Assembly (NCBI GenBank): GCA_013365325.1
Contig: JABVXV010000270.1
Location: 23,603 to 87,602, forward strand
Origin: Dipetalonema caudispina
Lineage: Eukaryota; Nematoda; Chromadorea; Rhabditida; Onchocercidae
Length of the DNA: 64,000 nt
Direction of reading: 5' to 3'
A model generated the notes under the pieces. That model was given only the letters and a program-made list of their open reading frames with translations, ran no database searches and was not told the origin of the DNA. Positions within the stretch are counted from its first letter, which is position 1; each line of letters begins with the position of its first letter. Made by a program: the position numbers and the translations under genes. Below are positions 11,071-21,713 of the stretch, in pieces.

Positions 11071-14000
11071 TCATTTCAGATGTGTTTCTATAATATTAAG
11101 ATCTTCAGTACTTTCACGTACTACATCAACAACTCTTTCGAGTGCCTCCTGAGCTCGAGATAAGTATCTGAAAAAAAAGAAAGTTACAGATTTATGTTTA
11201 CAAAACTTTTGAACAGATACAACAAAAAATCAATTGTTTCTAATAATTAATCTAGTGGATTCGTTTCGACTTCGAAGACATACTCACATCAGCAATTCCT
11301 ATTTGCAAATTTCAATTTTCTTCCCGGATAATTAATGAATAATATGTCCAGACAGAACACCAAAGCTAATTTTATAGATATAAATGTTTACAAAACAAAA
11401 TAAATATAAAATTAAATGGTAAGACTCAATTAGATTAACCTTTTAATTTGTGCTACATCATTTTCAGTTAATTTCAATCTCGACCCATTTACTGCTTTCA
11501 AAGTTTCTGCTTCGCCATGCAAAATGGCTAATAAATCATTTATTCGACTCTTAAACACGTAAATAAGATTAGTAAAAGAAAAAATATCATTCTCTAGCTC
11601 ATTCGAAGCCTTCATATATCTTTCCAATCACAATTTAAATTTCATAAATTTGAAACCTTAATTTTATCCGGTGCTATAAGAGATGCATTCAATGCTTCAA
11701 GACGTGTTTCGAGTTTCTCTTCAGCGCTATCTATGCTAATTGTATACTGTTGTAGGAGAGATTGCATTGCTAAACAACGTAACAAACGATGCGATAATTC
11801 TTTATGTCTCTGCCTAAAAAGAAAGGTAATATAATTAGAAATATAAAATGCAGGATCTGAGCCTAAGATAGAATGCACTGTATAACGAAAGGCAAAATCA
11901 GTTTGCAACGAAAGCTTTCTTTTATACAAGTTTAGAAAGTTTATTTCATAAAAAACGAACCGCTGATACGAACACTGATTTTGTCCAGCTGTTAATTTGT
12001 TATTAATTTGAACAAGTCTTTGCTTCAATTCCCCAATAACACGTTCCTCAAGACGTATCTCTGCCGCCTGAAAGGGTTACTATAGCAGAAGCAGCACTTA
12101 TATACATGCGAAACTGAATCCTCATTTTATATTCACAAAACTGATTCCAGAAAAAATTCATTTCAAAATGTGATCATTTTTACCTGCAATTCTTGTCTTT
12201 TGCGCAACTGTTCAAAGCCTCGGATTGGGTAAGGAAGCAATTTATCAGGATCTGGATTTTCTCGAACAGCCTGTTGCCAAATTTGTGAATCAAACCCTAA
12301 ACAAAAGCACAATTCGAAATGCTTCCAAATTAAAAATTTATGTTTTAGGTTAAAATTCTAAATCGACTTGTACCGGCTGGAGGATTTTTGATGAAAGCCT
12401 GCTTTTTCACATCATCTACTACTGTACGCGAGAGAACGTTCACAACACAAAGCTGATTCTTCAGTTGCGTGTCTTGTGTAGGTTGTTTCAAGAAAGCACA
12501 CAATTCTTTGCTACTTGACCTGCCTTTACCTTTCTCTGTTACATATAGTAAAACCTGAAAAAAAAACAAGAAAAGAAAAGATGAAATGGTCAGTAGGACT
12601 TGAATATGCAATGAACTAACGAAGAATTACTCTACTCATTATGTTCACTTCTTTCTCTCGCATATATTAATAGATTAGTTTAAAGTTAAAACAACTTACT
12701 TCAGTCTGATTATCCGGAAGTGGACGAATAAGTTCAATATGTGCTCGGACATTTGTATTATTGCCTAGTATAAGATTCATTGAATCTATGAATTTTTGTC
12801 GCTGAGTAGCTCTTGAAAGCTGCTCATAATTGATTCCTAATGTTAAAGCTACAATACCATCGCTATCACAGTAATCACTTCTTCTGAAATATAGCAACTT
12901 TTTTAGTACCTTCAGTTATGAGCAATCATTACCCTACATAGCAGATAAAAATCTCATATTATGTGCATCCATTAGATGAAAGTCAGCAGATATCTTAGAA
13001 GCTGACAAGTTTACTTAGGTAAACTTCCTACTTCATTCCATAATAATTACTACTTAGTCTAGTAATATGTACTAGGATAATGTTACTTGTCTTTTATATG
13101 TCTAAGAACTTCTACTTTTAAAAAATATCGTCCAGAAAATTCGCATGCTAACATCTCAAAACAAAATGAAATATGGAACGATTAATCCAAACTTACTTTC
13201 TGAAAAAACGTGTAATTCACTACTTACCTACTGTAACCAATCGCTTTAAACTGGTAAAAAGGGTTTTCTGTAGTGTAGGAAATGGGTTGCTGATCGCCTT
13301 TATAATACCCATTACCAATTCCGCATGCAGATAAAAGTTGATTTAATTTAGCAACAATTCCATCTCTTTCATCGCCAAAAAGATCTGGCGATGTTAAAGA
13401 TCGAATGAGGTATTCTGAGTTCTGGAAACATATATATTTGGTTTCTAAAGATCTCTACATTTTAATTGAATTTTTTAACTTCATATGATACCTAAATCAA
13501 TATTTATGTGCAGAGAGAAATCCACCTCATCTCCTAATCATATGAAACGAGTAAACAAATTGGAAGCCGTTAATAACAAGACAGAAAATATTTAGTTTTG
13601 GAAGTCAGAGTGAAAATCTACCTGTATCAAATCCTGTACAGTTGAAATTTGTGAAGCTTGTACAGTTGGTACGGTTGAAGTACCTGGTAAGCCAGTGGGT
13701 TTTGTCCCAGATGATAAGAGACTTGTTGAAGAAGTTGCTGCCCCGGCTGAAAACGGCATAGTATTACGGCATCAAAATAGCCAGTTAAATGTTTTTCTGC
13801 CATGAAAAATGAACATAAATAAAAAAATATCGAAGAACATATGATAATGAAGAAAAAGCGAAGATTAAAAGTTTTGTATAATGAAATACCAGATAAAAAT
13901 ACAACTAAAAATTAATCCAATATTTAACCGTACCCTTCAAAACAAAGACTAAACAGTGATACATTGATAATATATCTGAAGTTAAAAGTACTTAAAATAC

Positions 14001-14705
14001 AGCATACAAAATGCCTAAAAGATTATGTGAAACAACAGTTACTTTTCTCCTTACTCCTATTTTCATCTTTGCAAGCTAAATAATATAAACGTCTAAAAAA
14101 GAGAAAAAAACGAGTCAAACGCCAACAAAAGAAGTTACGTTTTGAGCCAAATAATCCTCCAGATTGTGTAAAAGTAGGTGTTGTTGTCGAAGTGCCAAAC
14201 AAAGATGGCTGTGCGGTTGTCGTAGAACCAAATAATGGTTTATTGGGTGTACTGAAATAATGAGCAATTCGATAAAGTCTAAAATCTTCTCCATATTTTT
14301 AATAATGTTTATTCAAAGCACGCTGTTGTTCCCAATCTACATCCAACCTTATTCTTCCTTCACTTTAATTTTTTTTTTCTAGTAATGAAAATAAATGTTT
14401 ATATTTCTTGTACTACTAAACTGATATTTAATCAAACTAAGCCACTGTCGATATATTTAAACATTGTTTTCTCGTAAACAAATTACAATATTACTAATAT
14501 AATTCAGTTATTCACAGTGACCGTGTAAGCGAACGGCTATCTCCTTAAACATTTTTATAAGAATCACAAGTATTAATATGTTTAAAAAAAGCAACAATAA
14601 TAACCCTGATGTAGCAGTTCCAAAGCTAAAAGCTGATGTAGAAGTTGAAGTACCAAAAGTGGTAGCTGAAGTAGTACCTAGTTTCGACCCACCAAACAAA
14701 CTCAT
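11071..14705 (-). CDS. npp-1: Nucleoporin Nup54 (FG nucleoporin, Nup62 complex)
   Basis: Eleven minus-strand exons (14705-14605, 14251-14139, 13746-13622, 13421-13228, 12883-12700, 12554-12374, 12296-12184, 12067-11961, 11813-11657, 11549-11440, 11167-11071) sum to 493 residues. The first ~80 residues are a short Ser/Thr-rich FG region (MSLFGG, TFGTS, SFGTAT, PLFGST, SLFGTS, GLFGSK). Next come the conserved Nup54 alpha/beta domain (NPFYQFKAIGYSRR, FIDSMNLILG, FIKNPPAG) and a C-terminal coiled coil (GFDSQIWQQAVRENPDPDKL, RQRHKELSHRLLRCL). Nup54 pairs with Nup62 and Nup58 in the central transport channel of the nuclear pore. C. elegans NPP-1 is the orthologue. FG content is lower than in vertebrates. 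It heads the tandem minus-strand cluster. Confidence 0.94.
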
Positions 14706-14714
14706 CGTCGTAAC

Positions 14715-14716
14715 CT
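14715..14716 (-). promoter_or_regulatory. Putative trans-splice acceptor of npp-1
   Basis: TTTTTTAG on the minus strand lies nine bases before the npp-1 ATG, in an AT-rich leader with no coding exon upstream. Confidence 0.5.
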
Positions 14717-15609
14717 AAAAAATATATTCAAATTATATGAATTTTATATATCATCATATCGTAACACTTTATTCATAAGAAACATTTTCGAATAATCTTA
14801 ACACCGTAAATTTGAATATAGTTGGGATGCAAATGTAATTATATAATTTAGTACAAAAAATAAATATAAGTATAAATATAAGTGTAAATATAAGTAACAG
14901 TATAAATATAGGTATAAACAAAAAAACATAAATATAAATATAAATAAGTACACACTAAAAAAAAAAAGTAAGACAAATAAAAAAAGAAGTATTGAAATAT
15001 TTGCAAATAAAGATTACATTAAATCTTATATAAATTACCACATTGTAATCATAATTATCTAATCTTATTTGTTTACAATCTTCCATTTAAATAATTCTTA
15101 ATTAATTAGAAATTAAAAAAAAAAAAGAACCGTCCACTAAAAGTGACCACCAAATATATTTCCTACCTATTGGACATGTGACAGCCAATATATCCCATAC
15201 ATTACCTATCATCTTTTCTGTTTCTCGGTGTATCTTATTTATTTCCTATTATGGAAATAATCAATTATGATATGATAAATTTATCATTTATTAATTGTTA
15301 TTTTGATTTTATTGAAATAATTTCAGCATAATTAATTTGTTAGAACTTAATATTTCTAATTAATAATTATTTATTTATTGAATTATTTGTTTATTCATTA
15401 AATTTCGTAGTATTTTTTTGTATTCTCCTTTTTTTTCTCTCTCTCTTTTTCTTTTCTCTGTTTCTCTAATTAAATTAATTACTTCTTTCTTCTTCATTTC
15501 CAATTTTCTTACCATTTTTTCAATTTCCTCTTCCTTTTTATTTTTCGAAATATATACCTTTGCATTATCTTTTCTTTTCTCTACTCTCATTTAATAAATG
15601 ACGAAATGT

Positions 15610-15965
15610 ATTATTGGATATTGTAGTATGTTCATATAATCTAATAAATTAACTAAATTAATTGAATTAATAAATTAATGAAATGAAATAATCTAACAAA
15701 TTAACTAAATTAATGAAATGAAATAAATTAATTAATATATTAATATATGCATCTTTATTTGCCATTTGTTTATTTATTTAAGCTTAACAATGTAATTATT
15801 TAAGATGATATTGTAATATGTTCATATAATCAAATAATTTAACTAAATTAATTGAGTCAATTTTCACAATTAATTTAATTAATATATATGTATACATCTT
15901 GATTTACCATTTGTTTATTTATTTATGCTTTGTTTATTTATTTAAGCTTAACATATATAATTCAT
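15610..15965. repeat. Diverged ~180-bp tandem duplication
   Basis: Two neighbouring blocks share ordered landmarks: ATATTGTA(G/A)TATGTTCATATAAT, AACTAAATTAATTGA and, further on, CATTTGTTTATTTATTT followed by AAGCTTAACA. Copy one starts near 15613 and copy two near 15808. They differ by many substitutions and small indels, so the duplication is old. Confidence 0.6.
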
Positions 15966-16073
15966 ATCCATAAGATGTACATTAGAAGAGGTAATTACAT
16001 ATGTAAATAATTAAGTTATTGTATATATGTGTACGTCAATTTCTGTATGTTTATGGATATGAATTATATATGT
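15951..16073. repeat. 23-bp perfect inverted repeat
   Basis: 15951-15973 (ACATATATAATTCATATCCA plus TAA) and 16051-16073 are exact reverse complements with a 77-base spacer. The spacer contains smaller dyads such as TTACATATGTAA. It lies between divergent npp-1 and GALK2. Confidence 0.75.
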
Positions 16074-16287
16074 GTGTATGCGCGTGTATGTGTATGCATG
16101 TTTGTATGTGTAGGTCAATTTTGTAGATCAATTTAGGTCAATTTAGAAGTATGTGTATGGATACATATATATATAACTTTTATATTTCAGATTGTTGTAT
16201 TAGGTTGAAGCGATAAGAATACCTCACAATGGGAATGCATATTTTCGATCATTTAGAAATCGATTTTCAGATAACAGCTTTTTCTTC

Positions 16288-16325
<38 letters not shown>

Positions 16326-16328
16326 AAA
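16288..16328. repeat. T18-A23 homopolymer palindrome
   Basis: Eighteen T are followed directly by twenty-three A, giving a perfect palindrome of at least 36 bp that could extrude as a hairpin. Exact lengths may be uncertain because such runs are error-prone in sequencing. Confidence 0.7.
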
Positions 16329-18245
16329 GTATTAATATGTTTACGATATAATAAATACATTTATGAAGGATTAAATAGAAAAGAATGAAATAAATTTGCA
16401 TAATTTTGTTGATTACGATAATATTATTTGAATTCTTAAATTACCTTTGCAAGAATTGAAATATTTCAAATCGTATCATTCAGTTTTTTTCTTTTTCTTT
16501 TTTTTTTTTTTCATATTAGTATTTCAAAAATTCTCGCACTTTAATATTACATTTAAACATATTCGTTTTTTTTTTCTTTCTTTCTAAAAATTCTTTTTAT
16601 ATTTTTTGAATATTTGAATTGCTTACAGAAAACGCACAATGGCAATTGATTTATATTATTATTTAGCATAACATACACACACACACACATACATCACTGA
16701 AATTAGCATAGCTTGTGGTTGTTTAAGAATAAAAGCATTGCTTATTTCTCATCCATCTCATTTGATAGATTATTATTATTTCATTTAAAATTTTTTAAAT
16801 TTATTGAAATTTCAAACTTGGTTTCCCCATAATACGTCAATTCTATTCCATTCGTACAATTTTATTTAAGTGTGATAGTTGAAAATTTCGTATCTTAATG
16901 GTAGTAATAGTATCGTGGTACGCGTAATATGATAATAGTATTATAGTAGGCGTAATATTCAAAGAAAAAAAAAAAAAGTTATGAAATGAAATTCATTTTA
17001 TAACATTTTTTTTATTTCTTTAAATATTACGCATACTACATGAAATTAATTTAATATTATCTCACTGTTATTCCATATAAATATTTCAAGTATTGCCTTG
17101 CCTTGTATGATCTGTCAAATATCTTTGGAAGGAAATTTTGGAATGTTACGATTCGGATCGAAAAATGGATTTGGAGTTTTTGTATTGGTTGAAATTCAAA
17201 TTTGTTGTTTCAAAGTTCAAAGAAAGAAAATCCATAGAAGCGACAGCTTACTTTGGTACAGTGATGGATTTATTAATACCATCCTTGTTTACTTAAAGTT
17301 TAAATTTTGCTAATATCATTCTCTAATGTTTTTTTAACTGTTTTACTTTGTGAAATTTCGCATCTAACAATTAATCAATTAGTTCGTAATTCTGATAAAA
17401 TAGATAATTTGTAAGTTTTCAAGATGAAATTTGAATTTTTCGAAATGATAGTGTCACAGGCAAGGAATTTTGTTAAAAATACCTGTTTTTTTTTCTCCCG
17501 AAAATTTTCAAAGATTTTCAAATTTAAATACTCTGAAGATACGAAAAATCCTATTCACATCTTCAACATCATTTCCATCATTGTTTTTTGCGATATTAAT
17601 AGAATATCAATCTCAGTTATTGCATAGTTTAAAGTATCAATCCTTTCATTTATTTCAATTTTTTGATTAATTTATTCCTTAAAAAAAAAAAATCATACAC
17701 TTTTATCGATCCATTTTATCCAAAAAAATTCGAAAATTATGGAAAGAAGTTTCGAAATTGTTTTAATCTTTCAAGTTTTCGTTCTAATATTTTTCGATAC
17801 ATCTTGAGATGTTTGGAATTTCTTCTTACGATGATTAAACAAGGAAATAATTAATTTCATTTAATAAAAGATAAAAATTTTAATAATCGTTTCCATGTCA
17901 ATGAATGGAAAATTTGAAAGGATAGGATGAATTTCGATTTTTTTTTTTGATCAATTTTTTTTTTCTCACAAAAAGTGCAAATACATTCGTAATGTTCTCA
18001 TTTCCTTTCTGATATTTTTGTGATAATGTTGCTTTTATATATATTCCATAATGATCGGTAAGATAAAATAATATCAAAACAAAGAAAGTGAATGATTGAA
18101 AAATTTTTTTTTAAATTCTAATAAATTATTCAATTCTATTTCTTCAAATCTTTTACTCTATCTTATCTTGGAAATGATAAATGTAATATGGTTTTATGTA
18201 TCGATCTTTTTTTTTTTTTTTTTTTTTTTTTACAATACATTATTA

Positions 18246-18247
18246 AG
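18246..18247 (+). promoter_or_regulatory. Putative trans-splice acceptor of GALK2
   Basis: A long T tract (about 18208-18230) and TATTAAG precede the GALK2 ATG by nine bases. The pyrimidine tract plus AG resembles a spliced-leader acceptor. Confidence 0.45.
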
Positions 18248-18256
18248 GGTGCTGTA

Positions 18257-21200
18257 ATGGATCTTGATGATTTGAAGAATGAATTCGAACAACGATTTAA
18301 TTGTTATGCAAAATATATTGTTCGCTGTCCAGGAAGAGTTAATCTAATTGGTACTTTTTTTTTTCGAAAAAAAAAAGGAAAAATTTTGCTCATTTTACTA
18401 AATTTCATATGATACTTCCTTAAAAAAAAAAAAAGTTTAACTTAATTCTTTTTGAAATTTATTCAAATTAAATGAAATGTTTGAAAAATTAAGGAAACTT
18501 TTTTTTTTTGCATTAATGAAGTTGAAAAAATTTGAAAGCTATTTGATGAATAAGTAAATACTTGAGTGAAAGGAATTGATTGAAGTTGTTAATTGAATGG
18601 TATTTATTTATTCATTCATTTATGCATAGATTTATTATTGTTATAGATTGATTGTTTAATAGAGGTAATAAATTTGCATAATTAGATTATAACAAAATAT
18701 ATTAGTAATTATTGGATAAGATAAGAACAGATAAGCATTAAAATATTAATAAAAAATATTAAAAAAAAAAAATTAGCAAATATTATAATTTGCAGGTGAA
18801 CATATCGATTACAGTGGTTATGGTGTATTACCAATGGCAATTAATGCTTCAACATATATTTTAGCTTCATTTCATGATGCTAATGAAATTGTATTTCAAA
18901 ATATTAATACAAAATTCAAGTAAAGTTTCATTGTTGTAATAGAGTTTTAAGCAAAATTTTGTTACTTTCAATTTCATTATCTATTATAGTAGTGAATTAA
19001 ATTACAAGGAATTCTTTTTATCTTAATTTAAATAGATTTTAAAATTTACCGATAAAATATTAGTAAATTATTATTCTTAAAGAGCATACACATATAAATT
19101 TTGCGACGATTGGATTGGTAGTGAGAAGCCTGAATGGTTTCATTATTTTTTATGTGGTTGGAAAGGTATAATAAGGCGTTTGAATGTGTCACCAAAAGGC
19201 ATGAATGTATTAGTTTATGGTAGGTTGTAAGGTATTTATTTTGAAAATTTTACCTCAGTAACCTATTATGCCATCGGATGATAACATTTAAATTATCTTT
19301 TAATTTGAGGCAATCCAATATTAATAAATGCATTGAAATCTTTAGATATTGAATTTAATTATAAATGAGACTTTTCTAAAATTATTTTTGTCTTTAATTA
19401 TAATATACCTTTAGACTTTATATAGCCTCGATGAATTGTAGCTCTTTTATTAATATTTTATTAAAATTCAAATTATAGGTACCATACCAACAGGTGCTGG
19501 TCTTTCTAGTTCCAGTTCGCTTGTATGTGCTGCAGCATTAGTAACACTTGCATTGTATTCGGGGCGAGATTTTGATGTTATCAATAAGGTAGAATTATAA
19601 TTTATGACATAAATTTTCACTTCTATCATATATTTGGTTTATTGCCAGTTTAGTGAAATTCTTAGTAAATCGATATATGATCGATCATGAAATTCTTAGT
19701 AAATTGATATATGATCGATCACTTAGCATGATATATTGTTTTCATCCATTTATTGTATAAGCTAATTAATGCACTTTTGCTTTATAATAGTTTCCGTTAT
19801 ATTGCTTGTTTCATTTCGCTCTAAATTAATTCACGAACATGAATTTTAGACGGAATTTGCTGAACTGTGTGCTGAAGTGGAGCGATATGTTGGTGTAGAA
19901 GGTGGTGGTATGGATCAAGCAATTGAAGTTTTAGCTAAGGAAGGTTCTGCGATGCTCATTAATTTCAATCCGCTTAGATTTTCACCAGTTACACTTCCCG
20001 AAAATGCTCTCTTCGCTGTGATTCATTCTGGTGAAGCGCTTAATAAAGCAGCTACTTCTCATTACAACGAACGTGTTGTGGAATGTCGTCTTGCAGCTCA
20101 GGTTTATGATAAATTTTCTAAATTGTGCATTTAAAGGAATTTAAAATTTCTGTTAGATTACCTTATTCGAGCATAGATTTATGATTTTGATTTTCGTAAT
20201 AGTTATTAAAATTTACTTGAAAGAATGTTCAATATGGTTGATTTCTTCAGATTATAGCAAAAGTTTGTGAATTGAAAGGTTGGGAAGAAATCCGGACATT
20301 AGGTGAAGTTGCACAACGGTTGCAGAAGAGTGCTCAAGAAATGATTGATGTAGTAGAAGAAGTGTTACCTTGTCGTGTTTACACCAAGGATAATGCACTC
20401 AACTTGTTAAGCATATCGAATGAAAATTTTAACGAAGCAATCCTTTCGGCGAACACTCAACACAGTTAGTTTTTCAATTCAGAACAGTAACTTCCGGAAA
20501 ATTGATGAATGAAACTTATTCGCCGAAATTAAATTTTCAACGAGATAGAGAAGTCTAGAATAAAACAGAATAAAATGTTAACAAATTGAGGTTTGGCTGT
20601 ATTATTGGTTGTATCTTACTAAAAAAGAGTTGAGCTTCTAAATATTCATCCTTATTATTGTGCTAATCTTAAATTAACTCTGACACTTTGTGTTTCCTCT
20701 AATGAAATGTGAAAGTTCATAAATGCAATATTTTCAAAATTTCTTAGTGACTTTATATTTCATTATTTCTTTTAATATTTATTTATTACAGTATTGCAAC
20801 TGATAGTACACTCATGTTAGTAATTGAAATGAATATGATATTAAAGTATTAATATTTTTGTATTGTACTTATGTATGTAGCACCCTATACAACACATAAT
20901 ATTAAAAAAAAATAATGTACTTCATGTATATTACATAATGTATTTACTTAAAATATCTATAATCTGTTACCAGTAGTGTTCATTCTTTCAGTCAATTAAG
21001 TTTTTTTGTCATACTTAAAAGAATGATGTAAATCTTACTGCAACTGTAATAACTGTCGACGATGAAATGATCTGTAATTAATCAATTAAGAAGATGTAGT
21101 TTGCAGAAATTCGTTCCAATCGAAGCATTTAAAATTTACGAATTGAAGTTTGATTTGCATAAAATTTGTCTTGTCATTTTCTTTGAATATTTGCAGTGAA

Positions 21201-21713
21201 AATATTTAAATTGGCACAAAGAGCAAAACATGTTTTTATGGAAGCTGATCGAGTTCGTTTATTTCATGAAGCATGTAAAAATGGTAATGTAAAAGAGATG
21301 GGAAAATTGATGAATGATAGTCATACTAGTTGTAAGGAACTATTCGAGTGTTCTTGTGATAAATTGGATGAAGTGGTTAGTTTGCTTTTAATCAATTAAA
21401 ACAATCTAATTAAAATATTGCTAATCGTTAATGGTATAGCCGATATTGTAATATTCTAAATATTTTGCATTTTAATCGAATTAATAGAAACTATTGTATG
21501 TAAAATTATTTTACATATTGCAGTACATACCAATTATAAAATTATCAATTTTTTCAGGTAGAAAATTGTTTACGAAATGGTGCATTAGGTGCACGACTTA
21601 CAGGAGCTGGTTGGGGCGGTTGTGCTGTTGCTCTTTTTGATACCAAACAACCAGATCTGGACGTATTGTTTTGGAGTCGACCTGCTGGTGGTATAAAACT
21701 GATTAAATGTTAA
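18257..21713 (+). CDS. GALK2: N-acetylgalactosamine kinase (GALK2-type GHMP kinase)
   Basis: Eight exons (18257-18350, 18796-18919, 19083-19219, 19479-19588, 19850-20101, 20251-20464, 21197-21375, 21558-21713) give 421 residues. The galactokinase signature GRVNLIGEHIDY is at 26-37, the GHMP phosphate loop [12 protein letters not shown] at 122-133, and GHMP motif 3 LTGAGWGGC at 384-392. The presumed catalytic Asp is D177 in EGGGMDQ. The GGGMDQ context and [19 protein letters not shown] match vertebrate GALK2 rather than GALK1, so the expected reaction is ATP-dependent 1-phosphorylation of GalNAc, with galactose a poorer substrate. The protein should be cytosolic. The ATG at 18257 is preferred over one at 18188 because the latter would translate a poly-T tract. 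The sixth intron (20465-21196) is longest; the fourth holds a 34-bp duplication. Confidence 0.94.
19654..19721. repeat. 34-bp tandem duplication in a GALK2 intron
   Basis: Two adjacent 34-base copies (19654-19687, 19688-19721) differ at one position (C/T). Each ends in ATATGATCGATCA, containing the palindrome TGATCGATCA. The near identity implies a recent duplication. Confidence 0.8.

Larger units (their letters stand above)
14717..18245. other. Divergent intergenic region between npp-1 and GALK2
   Basis: About 3.5 kb separates the 5' ends of two divergently transcribed genes, so both promoters are probably here. Contents seen: a TATAAG/TATAAA-like degenerate repeat (about 14871-14945), a diverged ~180-bp tandem duplication (15610-15965), a 23-bp perfect inverted repeat (15951-16073), a TG-rich tract (about 16068-16125), a T18A23 palindrome (16288-16328) and a short CA run (about 16675-16690). 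The open frames at 17098-17854 are AT-rich and have no recognisable family. Confidence 0.6.

Noticed and set aside
17098..17854. Several 60-70 codon plus-strand frames upstream of GALK2.
   Set aside because: AT-driven composition rich in Phe, Ile and Lys, no recognisable domain, no matching exon phases.
18188..18256. Upstream ATG extending GALK2 by 23 residues.
   Set aside because: The extension is mostly Phe from a T tract that functions better as the pyrimidine tract of a splice acceptor.
19654..19721. Direct repeats considered as a CRISPR array.
   Set aside because: Two contiguous copies without spacers in a eukaryotic intron.
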